A DNA stretch of 64,000 bases, taken from contig NZ_JAIVFL010000001.1 of the NCBI RefSeq assembly GCF_022760805.1, positions 1,922,001 through 1,986,000 on the forward strand, given 5' to 3'. Below are positions 30,301-39,927 of this stretch, in pieces; positions within the stretch are counted from its first letter, which is position 1, and every line of letters begins with the position of its first letter. Below the pieces are notes generated by a model, which was not told where the DNA came from, made no database searches, and saw only the letters and a list, made by a program, of their open reading frames with translations. Both the position numbers and the translations under genes were made by a program. This DNA is from Candidatus Mycolicibacterium alkanivorans. GTDB taxonomy: Bacteria; Actinomycetota; Actinomycetes; Mycobacteriales; Mycobacteriaceae.

Positions 30301-32184
30301 GGGATGCTGCTGTCCCGCCACATCCGCCTGATCGCTGCCTTCGACCACCGACACATCTTCGTCGACCCGGACCCGGACGCGGCCAGGTCCTGGGAGGAGC
30401 GCCGCCGGCTGTTCGACCTGCCGCGCTCGAGCTGGCAGGACTACGACTCCAGCCTGATCAGCTCCGGCGGCGGGGTGTTCAGCCGCCAGCAGAAGTCGAT
30501 TCCGATCAGCCCGCAGATGCGCGAGGCGCTCGGCATCGACGACGGTGTCACAGAGACGACTCCGCCGACCCTCATACGGGCGATCCTGCAGGCCCCGGTT
30601 GACCTGCTGTTCAACGGCGGTATCGGCACCTACATCAAGGCGGAGTCCGAATCCGACGCCGACGTCGCCGATCGTGCCAACGACACGGTGCGCGTCAACG
30701 GAAACCAGGTGCGCGCCAAGGTGATCGGCGAGGGCGGCAACCTCGGTGTGACCTCGCTGGGCCGCGTCGAATTCGACCTGTGCGGCGGGCGGATCAACAC
30801 CGATGCGCTGGACAACTCCGCCGGAGTGGACTGCTCCGATCACGAGGTCAACATCAAGATCCTGGTCGACTCGCTGGTCACGGTGGGCAAGGTCAGCGCC
30901 GAACAGCGCACCGAGCTGCTGATGTCGATGACCGACGAGGTGGGCGCGCTGGTGCTGACCGACAACATCGACCAGAACGACCTGATGGGCACCAGCCGGG
31001 CCAATGCGGCATCGATGCTCAACGTGCACGCCCGTCAGATCCGCGAGCTGGAGGAGCGCCGCGAGCTCAACCGTGAGCTCGAGGCGCTGCCGTCCAACAA
31101 GGAGATCCGCCGCCGCCAGGAGGTCGGCATCGGCCTGAGCTCACCGGAGCTGGCGACCCTGATGGCCCACGTCAAGCTCGCCCTCAAAGACGAGGTGCTG
31201 GCCAGCGACCTGCCCGACCAGGAGGTGTTCGCCTCGCGGCTGCCGCAGTACTTCCCCAGCCGGCTGCGCGACACCTTCGCCGCCGATATCCGCAATCACC
31301 AGCTGCGGCGCGAGATCGTCACCACGATGCTGGTCAACCACGTCATCGACACCGGCGGGATCACCTTCGCCTACCGGATCACCGAGGACGTCGGCGTCAG
31401 CTACGTCGACGCGGTGCGCACGTTCGCGGCCACCGACGCGATCTTCGGAATCGGCGAGGTGTGGCGCCAGATTCGCGACGCCGGTGCAAACGGCCAGGTG
31501 CCGGTCAACGTCTCCGACCGGATGACGCTGGACCTGCGCCGACTGCTCGACCGGGCGTCGCGCTGGCTGTTGAACTACCGCCCGCAGCCCTTGGCGGTCG
31601 GCGCCGAGATCAACCGGTTCGCCGCCCAGGTCGCCGCGCTGACTCCGCGGATGTCGGAGTGGTTGCGCGGTGAAGACAAGGCCATCGTCGCCAAGGAGGC
31701 CGCCGAGTTCGGCGCGCACGGCGCCTCGCCGGAACTGGCGTACAGCGTGGCCACCGGCCTCTACAAGTACAGCCTGCTCGACGTGATCGACATCGCCGAC
31801 ATCGTCGAACGCGATCCGGGCGAGGTGGCCGACACCTACTTCGCGCTGATGGACCATCTGAGCACCGACGGACTGCTGACCGCGGTGTCCGGGCTGCCCC
31901 GCGACGACCGCTGGCATGCCCTGGCCCGCCTGGCGATCCGCGACGACATCTACGGTTCGCTGCGGACGTTGTGTTTCGACGTGCTGGCGGTCGGGGAACC
32001 GGACGAGACGGGGGAGCAGAAGATCGCCGAGTGGGAGCACACCAACGGCTCCCGAGTGGAGCGGGCGCGCCGAACCCTGGCCGAGATCTACGCCGACGAC
32101 GAACGCGACCTCGCGACGTTGTCGGTGGCGGCCCGACAGCTCCGCAACATGACCCGAACGACCGGAACAGGAACAAGTGGCTAA
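27307..32184 (+). CDS. gdh: NAD-specific glutamate dehydrogenase, large (L_180) class
   Basis: About 1,625 residues. The central catalytic region includes [40 protein letters not shown] (catalytic Lys region), [16 protein letters not shown] (dinucleotide site) and [10 protein letters not shown]. Long N- and C-terminal regulatory segments fit the 180-kDa class. ATG 27307 is preferred since AGGAG (27294-27298) is 8 bases upstream; GTG 27298 overlaps that site. It converts glutamate to 2-oxoglutarate and ammonia, and in mycobacteria is inhibited by the FHA protein GarA. Overlaps the thioesterase gene by 8 bases. Confidence 0.93.
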   Translation: MTVDPRTTSLDLPVEWTHLSQDAVDEMNSAMGAAYLATYRGPHDGVPHADADDSGPLVQVNAQDVVPPELIAAQERLAHGRPAGETLVAVYGSDDPAGFGPALQIVADQAAMLLDSVTVLLHRLGVAYVALMNPVFRVRRSPTGELLDVRPQSAEADTGADGFQESWIHVQLSPSVHRKALAEAQRLLPMVVADARQVALDSVQLSAVLPNLAREMDADTGDRFAGPDRRDVADLLRWLADGHFVLLGSQLCVVADGHATVDESTRLGVARLRTEVLPELTEPGDLLVLAQATMPSFLRYGAYPYIVVIREQRDGGDVEHRFVGLFAVAATSANVLDIPLISRRAREVLAMSKDDPSHPGQLMLDILQTIPRSELFSLTAEQMLATASAVVELGSRRCALLFLRADQLGHFVSCLVYLPRDRYTTAVRLAMQDILVREFGGLSIDYTARVSESPWAVVHFTVRLPDSFTRQSIDTTEANRTRVRGLLTEALRTWGDRLIGAARTGSIDQAMAEHYADALPEEFKQVVSPTEAITDIGYIEALQDNSVKLQFEKGDDGRDAFLTWYLGGSTASLSHLLPMLQCMGVLVLEERPFTVVRPDGLKVWIYQFKIRPDASMPDAATEQERDATAQRFADAVTAICHGWAEIDRFNELVLRAGLTWQQVAVLRAYAKYLRQAAFPYSQAHIESVLNENAGTARSLVALFEAMFDPESTDKGLDAHAAAAAVSADIDALVSLDTDRVLRAFASMIQVTLRTNYFVDDDSSARAHNVLSLKLNPQLISELPLPRPKFEIFVYSPRVEGVHLRFGHVARGGLRWSDRREDFRTEILGLVKAQAVKNAVIVPVGAKGGFVVKRPPAATGDAAADRDASRNEGVACFRLFIAGLLDVTDNVDRTGGHVITPPGVVRRDGDDAYLVVAADKGTATFSDFANDVAKSYGFWLGDAFASGGSVGYDHKAMGITAKGAWEAVKRHFLEMGVDTQSEDFTVVGVGDMSGDVFGNGMLLSRHIRLIAAFDHRHIFVDPDPDAARSWEERRRLFDLPRSSWQDYDSSLISSGGGVFSRQQKSIPISPQMREALGIDDGVTETTPPTLIRAILQAPVDLLFNGGIGTYIKAESESDADVADRANDTVRVNGNQVRAKVIGEGGNLGVTSLGRVEFDLCGGRINTDALDNSAGVDCSDHEVNIKILVDSLVTVGKVSAEQRTELLMSMTDEVGALVLTDNIDQNDLMGTSRANAASMLNVHARQIRELEERRELNRELEALPSNKEIRRRQEVGIGLSSPELATLMAHVKLALKDEVLASDLPDQEVFASRLPQYFPSRLRDTFAADIRNHQLRREIVTTMLVNHVIDTGGITFAYRITEDVGVSYVDAVRTFAATDAIFGIGEVWRQIRDAGANGQVPVNVSDRMTLDLRRLLDRASRWLLNYRPQPLAVGAEINRFAAQVAALTPRMSEWLRGEDKAIVAKEAAEFGAHGASPELAYSVATGLYKYSLLDVIDIADIVERDPGEVADTYFALMDHLSTDGLLTAVSGLPRDDRWHALARLAIRDDIYGSLRTLCFDVLAVGEPDETGEQKIAEWEHTNGSRVERARRTLAEIYADDERDLATLSVAARQLRNMTRTTGTGTSG

Positions 32185-32590
32185 CGGCTTCACCACCGGC
32201 GTGCGTGTGCGCTGGTCCGATATCGACATGTACCAGCACATCAACCACGCCACTATGGTGACGATCCTGGAGGAGGCGCGCGTGGACTTCCTGCGCGAGC
32301 CGTTCGCTGAGGACATCGCCACCATCGGCCTGCTCATCCACGAGGTGCAGGTGCTCTACAAAGGGCAACTGCGGCTTGCTGATTCACCGCTGCAGGTGAC
32401 GATGTGGACCAAACGGCTGCGTGCGGTGGACTTCACCCTGGGCTATGAGGTGCGCTCGGTGGGCGCCGCGCCGGATTCGCGTCCGTCGGTGATCGCCGAA
32501 ACCCAACTGGCCGCGGTGCACATCGAAGAGCAGCGACTGGTCCGGCTCTCGTCGACGCACCGGGAGTACCTGCAGCGTTACCTGCGATGA
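32177..32590 (+). CDS. 4-hydroxybenzoyl-CoA-type hot-dog thioesterase
   Basis: 137 residues from GTG 32177, inside the end of gdh. The hot-dog thioesterase signature is [17 protein letters not shown] with the active-site Asp ([10 protein letters not shown]), followed by [10 protein letters not shown] and [11 protein letters not shown]. Acyl-CoA hydrolysis is expected; the natural acyl chain is unknown. Matches Rv2475c by position. Confidence 0.85.
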   Translation: MANGFTTGVRVRWSDIDMYQHINHATMVTILEEARVDFLREPFAEDIATIGLLIHEVQVLYKGQLRLADSPLQVTMWTKRLRAVDFTLGYEVRSVGAAPDSRPSVIAETQLAAVHIEEQRLVRLSSTHREYLQRYLR

Positions 32591-33222
32591 GCCTCACCAT
32601 AGCCGACGTGGTCCAGCGAAACGACCTGGCCGCCTTCGTCGATCGTGCGCTTAGGCTCGACGATGCCGCGGTGGTCCGGCTGCGCCGGCGCGCCGACGGG
32701 CTGCTGGCGGCCTGGGTGAACACGGGTTTCGACGTGTTGGCCGTGCGGGTGGTGGCCGGAGAGCTCGATGCTGGGGATTTGTCTTGCGGCGCAGACCAAT
32801 TGGCTCGGGGTCTGCGCAATGCTGACGCCTCGGGTGTAGTCGACACCGGGTATTCGATGGACTCCGCCTGGCGAGGTGTGCTTCCGCCGGACGCCGGGTT
32901 CGCCCATGTCGATGACATTCCGGCCGCGGTGCTGGTCAACCTGGCGCGCCGCGGTGCAGACCTGGCCCGCGACCACGGCAGCGCGCACGGCCCGCCGGCC
33001 TCGCTGCTGGATCAGGAGGTACTGCAGGTCAGCTCGGCGGACACCGCGATCGGTATCCCGATGCGCTGCGTGTTCGCCTTGACCGCAATGGGTTTCGTAC
33101 CCGAGTCGCCATCCGAAGACGAGATCGTGCGGGTGCGGGTGCTGCCGGCGTGGCTGCGGATCGACGCCCGATTCGGTTCGGTGTTTCGCCGACGCGGCGA
33201 TCCCGCGCTGGTGCTGCGGTGA
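32587..33222 (+). CDS. Conserved mycobacterial hypothetical protein
   Basis: 211 residues, ATGA overlap with the thioesterase. It is soluble, with no signal or membrane segment and no motif I recognise. Several Asp-rich and Arg-rich stretches appear (FVDRALRLDDAAVVRLRRRA near the start, PAWLRIDARFGSVFRRRGDP at the end). It matches Rv2474c by gene order; its retention at the end of the gdh-thioesterase unit suggests a linked job, not shown. Confidence 0.7.
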   Translation: MSLTIADVVQRNDLAAFVDRALRLDDAAVVRLRRRADGLLAAWVNTGFDVLAVRVVAGELDAGDLSCGADQLARGLRNADASGVVDTGYSMDSAWRGVLPPDAGFAHVDDIPAAVLVNLARRGADLARDHGSAHGPPASLLDQEVLQVSSADTAIGIPMRCVFALTAMGFVPESPSEDEIVRVRVLPAWLRIDARFGSVFRRRGDPALVLR

Positions 33223-33268
33223 GAGCCCACCCCCGCGTTGCCCTCGATGACGACAAGGCGGGGGAGTG

Positions 33269-33805
33269 ATGGCTGAGAACGGGTCAGGCAGGCTGCCGTT
33301 CTGGCACAGCCCGGCGGCGCGAGTTGCCGTGGGTAGCGCGGTCGGCGCCGTCGTCGCCGCCATGCTGTGGACGCGCAGTGGTTCGCTGTCTCTGCTCGGC
33401 GGATGGACCGCGGTGGCGAGCGTCTTCACCGGCTGGACGTGGCTGGCCCTGTGGCGCTTCGACCACCGCCGGACCGAGACACACGCCGGGCGGGAGGAGC
33501 CGGGCCACCTCGCGGTCGTCGTGTTGATCCTCGGCGGCGCGGCGGCCAGCCTGGTCGGTGTCGGGGTTCTGCTGCGCCAGGCCCACGACGACGGCGCACG
33601 CTGGCTGGCGGTCGGCAGCATCGTGTTGTCCTGGCTCACCATCCACACGCTGTACGCGCTGATCTATGCCAAGCACTACTTCGACCCGGCGCGGAACGGC
33701 GGGATCGACTTCAACGACCCGCACGACAGCGACCGGCCCTGCTACTCGGACTTCTTCTACGTCTCCTTCGCGGTTGGCATGAGCTTCGCGATCTCCGACA
33801 CCGGT
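33269..33805 (+). pseudogene. DUF1345 membrane protein gene, 3' end deleted
   Basis: From ATG 33269 (SD-like GGGGAG just upstream; GTG 33266 is the alternative) the frame gives ~178 residues of a DUF1345 membrane protein. They include four membrane segments, ALIYAKHYFDPARNGGIDF, and the family's FYVSFAVGMSFAISDT. The family normally continues with two more membrane helices. Here homology stops at about 33804, one base before the stop codon of the convergent aglA gene, and the frame runs on antisense into aglA until 34795. A deletion joined the two ends, leaving a truncated, probably inactive gene. Confidence 0.7.
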
Positions 33806-35362
33806 CTAAGCCGTCACCACCCACGCCGCCGAATCCGGTGGCAGCGAGGACCCGTCGATCGGCGCACTGGAGGCAATGACCGTGCCGGCCGGAAGCGCCC
33901 GCTCCGACGTGCCGGTGTTCAGCACGCACAACACCCCGCCGGAGAAGAACGCCAGCAACTCGGGTCCCAGCGACAGCCATTCGACGTCGTTCTCTGTGAA
34001 GTGAAAAGCGTTGCGCCGCAGATGCAGGATCGAACGGAAGAACGACAGCGTCGAGTCCGGGTCGGCCTTCTGGCGCGCGACGGTGAGCGTGTCCCATTGC
34101 GGAGGAATGGGCAACCACGTCTGCGGATTGGACGAAAAGCCGAACGGGGGAGCAGAACCCGACCACGGCATCGGTACCCGGCATGCGTCGCGGCCGCGCT
34201 CGGTGTGTCCGGAGCGTTCCCACATCGGGTCCTGCAGGACCTCGTCGGGCAGGTCGACATTGGGCAAGCCCAGTTCCTCGCCGTTGTAGACGAACACCGC
34301 ACCGGGCAACGCCAGCATCACCATCGCCATGGCCCGGGCCCGGGCCAGCCCGCGGTGCCCGCCGCCGTAGCGGGTGACCTCGCGGTCCACATCGTGGTTG
34401 GACAGCGTCCATGTGGGGCTCGCGTCCTCGATCGAGGCGGCCGCCAGCGCGTTCTCGATCGCACCGTGGATGCTCACCGCGTCGAATTCTGCTCGTACCA
34501 AACGGAAGTTGAAGCCCATGTGCAGTTCGTCGGGCCGCAGATACTTGGCGAAGTCCTCGTTGTCGAACACCCAGATCTCGCCGATCGACACCGCGTGCGG
34601 GTAGTCGTCGAGCACCGAGCGGATGCCGCGGTGGATCTCGTGCACACCCTCGTGGTTGAACCTCGGATCGTCGTCTTGCGATCTGAGCATCTCGATGTCG
34701 GGATTGGTCATGTCCGGCAGGCCTGGCGGCTTGGACATGCCGTGGGCGACGTCGATGCGGAATCCGTCCACCCCGCGGTCGAGCCAGAACCGTAGCGTCT
34801 TCTCCAGGTCCTCGAACACCTCGGGGTTGTCCCAGTTGAGATCGGGCTGCTCGGCGTCGAACAGGTGCAGATACCACTGCCCGTCCGGCACCCGGGTCCA
34901 GGCCGGGCCGCCGAACACCGACACCCAGTTGTTGGGCGGTTGCTCGCCGGCAGGGCCTCGCCCGTCGCGGAAGATGTAGCGCTCGCGTTCGGCGCTGCCC
35001 GGTCCGGCGGCCAGCGCGGACTGGAACCAGGAGTGCTGGGAGCTGGTGTGGTTGGGCACCAGGTCCAGCGTGACGCGGATACTGCGCGCATGTGCCTCCT
35101 GGACCAACCGGTCGAGGGCGTCGAGTCCACCGAACAGCGGGTCGACATCGCGCGGGTCGGCCACGTCGTAGCCGTGATCGGCCATCGGCGAGACGGTGAC
35201 CGGGTTCAGCCAGATCGCGTCCACGCCCAGACTGCTGAGGTGGTCGAGGTGTGCCACCACCCCGCCGAGGTCGCCGACACCGTCACCGTCGCTGTCGGCG
35301 AACGAGCGGGGATAGATCTGGTAGAAGATCGCGTTGGTCCACCACTTCGCTCCGGCGGTCAC
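33806..35362 (-). CDS. aglA: GH13 alpha-glucosidase
   Basis: 518 residues from GTG 35362. The GH13 barrel starts WWTNAIFYQIYPRSFADSDG. Conserved regions: VTLDLVPNHTS, GFRIDVAHGMSK (nucleophile Asp), VSIGEIWVFDN (acid/base Glu) and LSNHDVDREVTRYGG (transition-state Asp). The subgroup with SDGDGVGDL suggests an oligo-1,6- or alpha-1,4-glucosidase. Orthologue of AglA (Rv2471). Cytoplasmic; would cleave glucose from malto- or isomalto-oligosaccharides. The C-terminus looks native even though a deletion edge in the neighbouring gene touches its stop codon. Confidence 0.9.
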   Translation of the reverse strand: MTAGAKWWTNAIFYQIYPRSFADSDGDGVGDLGGVVAHLDHLSSLGVDAIWLNPVTVSPMADHGYDVADPRDVDPLFGGLDALDRLVQEAHARSIRVTLDLVPNHTSSQHSWFQSALAAGPGSAERERYIFRDGRGPAGEQPPNNWVSVFGGPAWTRVPDGQWYLHLFDAEQPDLNWDNPEVFEDLEKTLRFWLDRGVDGFRIDVAHGMSKPPGLPDMTNPDIEMLRSQDDDPRFNHEGVHEIHRGIRSVLDDYPHAVSIGEIWVFDNEDFAKYLRPDELHMGFNFRLVRAEFDAVSIHGAIENALAAASIEDASPTWTLSNHDVDREVTRYGGGHRGLARARAMAMVMLALPGAVFVYNGEELGLPNVDLPDEVLQDPMWERSGHTERGRDACRVPMPWSGSAPPFGFSSNPQTWLPIPPQWDTLTVARQKADPDSTLSFFRSILHLRRNAFHFTENDVEWLSLGPELLAFFSGGVLCVLNTGTSERALPAGTVIASSAPIDGSSLPPDSAAWVVTA

Positions 35363-35379
35363 GCCTTCTCATTGTGCCG

Positions 35380-35775
35380 TCAGAAGGGCGAGTTCACCAT
35401 CGACTGTGCGGCCATGTCGAGGTAGCCGAGCAGCGTGCGGCGGTGCGCATCGTCCAGCGTCTGGGAGTCGATCGAGGCGACCGCGGTGTGCATGCACCGC
35501 AACCAGGCGTCACGCTCGACGAAACCGATCTTGAACGGCACATGACGCATCCGCAGCCGGGGGTGTCCGCGCAGCTCCGAATAGGTGCGCGGGCCGCCCC
35601 AGTACTGCTCGAGGAACATCCGCAGCCGGTCCTCGGCGGCGTCGAGCTCGTCGTCGGGGTACAGCGGCCGCAGCACCTCGTCCTCGCGGACCAGCTCGTA
35701 GAAGCGGGACACGATCGCGCGGAACGTCTCCGCGCCACCGACCTCGTCATAGAACGTCTGCGGATCCTCGGCCAC
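35380..35775 (-). CDS. glbO: Truncated haemoglobin O (group II)
   Basis: 131 residues from GTG 35775, matching the usual start just before [11 protein letters not shown]; the longer frame to 35952 is not homologous. Group II trHb features: [42 protein letters not shown] stretch (Tyr B10/CD1, Trp G8 and proximal His region) and [15 protein letters not shown]. Binds O2 tightly; associated with membranes and respiration in M. bovis BCG. It lies 17 bases before aglA on the same strand, as in M. tuberculosis. Confidence 0.92.
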   Translation of the reverse strand: MAEDPQTFYDEVGGAETFRAIVSRFYELVREDEVLRPLYPDDELDAAEDRLRMFLEQYWGGPRTYSELRGHPRLRMRHVPFKIGFVERDAWLRCMHTAVASIDSQTLDDAHRRTLLGYLDMAAQSMVNSPF

Positions 35776-35905
35776 CCCACCATTGTGTACGTCGCGGTCG
35801 GCAACGACCAACGTCACCCGTTGTTCACGGATTTGACCTGCGAACACAGTCGAAATCGTCGTGCGTTCGCGGCCGATCCATGGTGAACTGGTTCGCGGAG
35901 GACGT

Positions 35906-36538
35906 ATGTCGCAGCGCAAACGGAACCGCGGCCACCGCGCCGCGGCGGGCACGGCTGGAGCCCTATCGGGCTCCGGCCTGCACGCTGACCCTCACATACC
36001 CAGCCCGGCCGACGGATCAGTGTGGGGACGTCGCCGGGTGCTGTTGCTTAACTCCACCTACGAACCGTTGACAGCCCTGCCGATGCGGCGGGCCGTGATC
36101 ATGCTGCTGTGCGGCAAGGCCGACGTGGTCCACGACGACCCTGGAGGGCCTGTGATCCACTCGGCCACCCGGGTGATCGTGGTGCCCTCGGTCATCCGGC
36201 TGCGCACTTACGTGCGGGTGCCCTACCGGGCACGCATCCCGATGACCCGGGCGGCGCTGATGCACCGCGACCGTTTCCGGTGCGCCTACTGCGGCGGCAA
36301 GGCCGACACCGTCGACCACGTGGTGCCCCGCAGCCGCGGCGGCGAGCACTCCTGGGAGAATTGTGTGGCCGCTTGCGCGCCGTGCAACCACCGCAAGGCC
36401 GACAAGCTGCTGACCGAGCTGGGCTGGACGCTGCGGCTGGTGCCCACGTCACCGAAGGGTCAGCATTGGCGACTGTTGTGCACGGTCAAGGAGCTCGACC
36501 CAGCCTGGGTGCGCTACCTCGACGAGGGCGCTGCCTGA
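35906..36538 (+). CDS. HNH endonuclease-like protein
   Basis: 210 residues from ATG 35906, with GGAGG (35897-35901) 4 bases upstream. After a basic N-terminus ([14 protein letters not shown]) comes a conserved [20 protein letters not shown] block. The HNH domain follows: [19 protein letters not shown], then [20 protein letters not shown], with two CxxC zinc pairs and the HNH His/Asn. The orthologue is Rv2469c. This HNH type is widespread and probably acts on nucleic acid; the target is unknown. Next gene is the ctaJ-like small protein, 19 bases on. Confidence 0.8.
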   Translation: MSQRKRNRGHRAAAGTAGALSGSGLHADPHIPSPADGSVWGRRRVLLLNSTYEPLTALPMRRAVIMLLCGKADVVHDDPGGPVIHSATRVIVVPSVIRLRTYVRVPYRARIPMTRAALMHRDRFRCAYCGGKADTVDHVVPRSRGGEHSWENCVAACAPCNHRKADKLLTELGWTLRLVPTSPKGQHWRLLCTVKELDPAWVRYLDEGAA

Positions 36539-36557
36539 CGCTGCTACGGTTTGAACC

Positions 36558-36797
36558 GTGAACGCTGCAGTCATCCACGTGTTGTTCGTGGGGGTTTCGC
36601 TGGCGGTCGTGGCCGTCTTGGTCGCACTGATGCTCTCCCGCAAAGGAAACCATCCCGCTACCTACAAGCTTTCCGAGCCCTGGACGCACGAGCCGATCCT
36701 GTGGGCGGCCATCGACGAGGTGGTCCCCGGCGGCGGGCCCCACGGTCACGGCTCCGACGTCGTCAGCGTGGGAGGTGGCGCAAGTGGCAAGTGGTGA
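36558..36797 (+). CDS. ctaJ: Small membrane subunit of cytochrome aa3 oxidase (CtaJ)
   Basis: 79 residues from GTG 36558. There is one N-terminal membrane helix ([22 protein letters not shown]). A short soluble tail follows, with [20 protein letters not shown] and a Gly/His-rich end. Gene order (HNH protein - this - DUF5130 protein - pepN) matches M. smegmatis MSMEG_4694-4690, where the MSMEG_4693 product was found as CtaJ in the CIII2CIV2 supercomplex structures. The identity rests on position, length and the single helix. Confidence 0.7.
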   Translation: MNAAVIHVLFVGVSLAVVAVLVALMLSRKGNHPATYKLSEPWTHEPILWAAIDEVVPGGGPHGHGSDVVSVGGGASGKW

Positions 36798-37263
36798 GCA
36801 CACGAGCGCGCCGGCCACGCTCGACCCGGCCAAGCTTCCGGTGGGCTGGGTGGTCACGTCCAGCGGACGGCTCTCCGGAGTCACCGAACCCGGTGAGCTG
36901 TCGGTGCAGTACCCGTTCCCGACCAAGGACCTCGTCGCCATCGACGACGCCCTGAAGTACGCCAGCCGGCAGTCCAAGGCCCGCTTCGCCGTCTACATCG
37001 GTGATCTCGGCGCCGACACCGCAGGGCGTGCGAGGGAGATCCTGGCTGACGTTCCGACCCCGAACAACGCTGTGCTGCTGGCGGTTTCGCCCGACCAGCG
37101 CGCGATCGAGGTGGTCTACGGCGCCGACGTGCGGGGGCGTGGCGCCGAATCGGCCGCGCCGCTGGGGGTCTCGGCCGCCGCGGGGGCCTTCAAGGAAGGC
37201 AACCTGATCGACGGCCTGATCAGCGCGGTGCGGGTGCTGTCCGCGGGGATCTCGCGGCCGTAG
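36784..37263 (+). CDS. DUF5130 (TPM-like) protein, respiratory supercomplex association factor
   Basis: 159 residues from GTG 36784, with GGAGG (36771-36775) 8 bases upstream; GTG 36775 is the alternative. It overlaps ctaJ by 14 bases. TPM-like fold: [40 protein letters not shown]. The matching M. smegmatis protein MSMEG_4692 was reported as a respiratory supercomplex association factor (PRSAF1); Rv2468c is the M. tuberculosis counterpart. Transfer of that role here is by synteny. Confidence 0.7.
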   Translation: MASGEHTSAPATLDPAKLPVGWVVTSSGRLSGVTEPGELSVQYPFPTKDLVAIDDALKYASRQSKARFAVYIGDLGADTAGRAREILADVPTPNNAVLLAVSPDQRAIEVVYGADVRGRGAESAAPLGVSAAAGAFKEGNLIDGLISAVRVLSAGISRP

Positions 37264-37283
37264 TCCGTCGTCCTCGCGGAGCG

Positions 37284-39842
37284 TCAGCCGGCGTCGAACG
37301 CCCGCGCCTTCAGCGAGCGTTCGACGCCGGCGCGGCCTTCGAGTACCAGCCGCCGCAGCGCCGGCGGCATCTCGCCGCCGAGGAAGTGGTCGGCGGCCCG
37401 CAAAGCGTCCTCGCTGATGTCCCAGGTCGGGTACAGCCCGATCACAACGGTCTGGGCCACCTCGGACGACCTGCGTTCCCACACTCCGGGGATCGCCGCG
37501 AAGTAGCGCTCGGTGAACGGCGCGAGCAGTGCGGACTGCCCGGGCTGCACGAAGCCGCCGACGATCGATCGGGTGGTGGTGTTGGCCAGCGTGTCGTCCT
37601 CGATCACCTGCCGCCAGGCCTGCTCCTTGACCTCCGCCTGCGGGCGGGCCGCCGCTGCGGCGGCGGCATGGCGCCGTCCCGCCGCAGTCGGGTCGGTCTT
37701 CACCTCGTTGTCGATGAACGGGGTGGCAATCCCGTCGGCGTCTAGATCACCACTGGCGGCCAGCGCGGTGACGATCCGCCACCGCAGGTCGGTGTCGATC
37801 ACCAGACCCGGCAGGTTCACTTCGGCCGGTTCGTTGTCCAGCAGCGTCGCCAGGACGGCGACGTGGCGCAGCGAGAGCACCGAGGTGCACAGCGCGTTGA
37901 CGAACGCCAGCTGGTGATCCGAGCCCGGCGCCGACTCGCGCGCCAGGTCCAGCAGGCGATCGGCGAACGCGGGCCAGCCGCTGGCGCGGGCCCATTCGGG
38001 ATCGGCGTAGGAGTTCAGCGCGGTCTGCGCCTGCAGCAACAACCGCTGGGCCACCCCGACCTCGGTCTCGGCCTGCACGCCGCTCATCACCAGCGCGACG
38101 AAGTCGCGGGCCGTCAGCTCGGCGTCGCGGGTCATCTCCCAGGCGGCCGACCACACCAGCGTGCGTGGCAGCGGCTCGGCGATGTCGGTGATGCGGCTCA
38201 GCGCGGTCTGCAGGGAGTCGTCGTCGAGGCGCAACGAGCAGTAGGTGAGGTCGTCGTCGTTGACCAGGATCAGTCTGCCGCGCGAAACACCTTGCAGCGC
38301 AGGAACGTCAGTGAGATCACCGGCGACGTCGAGTTCTTCGCGGTGCACCCGGACCAGCTTGCCCGTCGTCGGGTCGTCATCGTAGATACCGACCGCGAGC
38401 CGATGCACCCGGGTATCCTCGGCCCCGGGCTTGGCGCCGCCCTGGAAGATCGCAAACCGGGTGAACCGGCCGGCGTCGTCGACCTCGAAGTCGGCGCGCA
38501 GGGTGTTCAGCCCGGTGGTCTTCAGCCACTGCCGGCCCCAGTCGGACAGGTCGCGGCCCGACGCCTTCTCCAGCGCGCCCAGCAGGTCGTCGAACGTCGC
38601 GTTGTCGAAGGCGTGCGCGGCGAAGTAGTCGCGCAGGCCGGCGAGGAAGTGCTCCAGGCCGACGTAGGCCACCAGCTGCTTGAGCACGCTGGCGCCTTTG
38701 GCGTAGGTGATGCCGTCGAAGTTCACCTCGACGGCGTGCAAGTCGGGAATGTCGGCGGCCACCGGATGGGTCGACGGCAGCTGGTCCTGGCGATACGCCC
38801 ACGACTTCTCCACGTTGGCGAAGGTGGTCCAGGCCTCGGTGTACTCGGTGGCCTCGGCCTGGCACAGCACTGAGGCGAACGTCGCGAACGACTCGTTGAG
38901 CCACAGGTCGTCCCACCACGTCATCGTCACCAGGTCGCCGAACCACATGTGCGCCATCTCGTGCAGCACGGTCTCGGCCCGGCGCTCGTAGCTGTAGCGG
39001 GTGACCTTCGACCGGAAGACGTAGTCCTCCAGGAAGGTCACCGCGCCGGCGTTCTCCATCGCCCCGGCGTTGAACTCCGGGACGAACAACTGGTCGTACT
39101 TGCCGAATGCATACGGCACCCCGAAGTTGCGGTGGTAGAAGCCGAAGCCCTGCTTGGTCTCGGTGAACAGCCGCTCGGCGTCCATGAACTCGGCCAGCGA
39201 GGACCGGCAGAACAGCCCGAGCGGAATCTCGCCGTGCTCGTCGGCGTAGACGTCGTCCCAGCGAGCGTACGGCCCGGCGATCAGCGCCACGAGATACGTG
39301 CTCATCCGCGGGGTGGTGGCGAAGGTGTGCACGCTGTTGTCGACCGACGTGGTCGCGCCGTTGGAGATCACCTGCCAGTGCGACGGAGCGGCGACTGTCA
39401 CGTCGAACGTCGCCTTGAGGTCGGGCTGGTCGAAGCACGCGAACATCCGCTTGGCGTCGGCGGTTTCGAACTGCGAGTACAGGTAGACCTCGCCGTCGAC
39501 GGGGTCGACGAAGCGGTGCAGGCCCTCGCCGGTGTTGGAGTACCGGCAGTCGGCGTCGACCACCAGGGTGTTGGTCTTGGCCAGCCCGCGCAGCGGGATG
39601 CCGGTGGACTCGTCGTACCCCGAGACGTCGATGGCGTGGCCGTTGAGCACGGCGCTGTGCACCACGTCGGCGGCCAGGTCGATGACGGTGTCCGCGCCGG
39701 GCAGCGCCTCGAATTCGACGGTCGTGGTGGACCGGAATGTCTTCTCACCAGTGGTGAGGTCCAGGGCGATGCGATAGTTGCCGACGGTGACCAGAGCGGC
39801 GCGCTCGATGGCCTCGTCACGGGTGAGGTTGGGAAGTGCCAC
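37284..39842 (-). CDS. pepN: Aminopeptidase N (M1 family zinc metallopeptidase)
   Basis: 852 residues from GTG 39842. The exopeptidase motif NAGAMENAGAVTF and the zinc site VLHEMAHMWFGD...WLNESFA (HExxH-18-E) are intact, with the N-terminal sandwich and long C-terminal helical domain of bacterial PepN. Cytoplasmic, removes N-terminal residues from peptides and completes protein turnover begun by proteases such as ClpP and the proteasome. Orthologue Rv2467. Confidence 0.93.
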   Translation of the reverse strand: MALPNLTRDEAIERAALVTVGNYRIALDLTTGEKTFRSTTTVEFEALPGADTVIDLAADVVHSAVLNGHAIDVSGYDESTGIPLRGLAKTNTLVVDADCRYSNTGEGLHRFVDPVDGEVYLYSQFETADAKRMFACFDQPDLKATFDVTVAAPSHWQVISNGATTSVDNSVHTFATTPRMSTYLVALIAGPYARWDDVYADEHGEIPLGLFCRSSLAEFMDAERLFTETKQGFGFYHRNFGVPYAFGKYDQLFVPEFNAGAMENAGAVTFLEDYVFRSKVTRYSYERRAETVLHEMAHMWFGDLVTMTWWDDLWLNESFATFASVLCQAEATEYTEAWTTFANVEKSWAYRQDQLPSTHPVAADIPDLHAVEVNFDGITYAKGASVLKQLVAYVGLEHFLAGLRDYFAAHAFDNATFDDLLGALEKASGRDLSDWGRQWLKTTGLNTLRADFEVDDAGRFTRFAIFQGGAKPGAEDTRVHRLAVGIYDDDPTTGKLVRVHREELDVAGDLTDVPALQGVSRGRLILVNDDDLTYCSLRLDDDSLQTALSRITDIAEPLPRTLVWSAAWEMTRDAELTARDFVALVMSGVQAETEVGVAQRLLLQAQTALNSYADPEWARASGWPAFADRLLDLARESAPGSDHQLAFVNALCTSVLSLRHVAVLATLLDNEPAEVNLPGLVIDTDLRWRIVTALAASGDLDADGIATPFIDNEVKTDPTAAGRRHAAAAAAARPQAEVKEQAWRQVIEDDTLANTTTRSIVGGFVQPGQSALLAPFTERYFAAIPGVWERRSSEVAQTVVIGLYPTWDISEDALRAADHFLGGEMPPALRRLVLEGRAGVERSLKARAFDAG

Positions 39843-39862
39843 GCGTCCAACCTAGCGGCAGC

Positions 39863-39889
39863 GGGAACAGTGTTCTATCGGCATGAGTT
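39863..39889 (+). promoter_or_regulatory. SigH-type promoter for the Rv2466c-like gene
   Basis: GGGAACA (39863-39869) followed, 18 bases after the C, by GTT (39887-39889): the GGGAAC-N17/18-GTT pattern of the oxidative/heat sigma factor SigH. It lies 38 bases before the ATG of the Rv2466c-like gene, which in M. tuberculosis is one of the most strongly SigH-induced genes. Confidence 0.7.
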
Positions 39890-39927
39890 GTGATGAAGGT
39901 CTGCGTCAATCATTGGGAGGAGTCCCC

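Noticed and set aside
33266..34795. A 509-codon frame starting in the DUF1345 gene
   Set aside because: Only the first ~178 codons match the family; the rest is antisense to the well-supported aglA gene.
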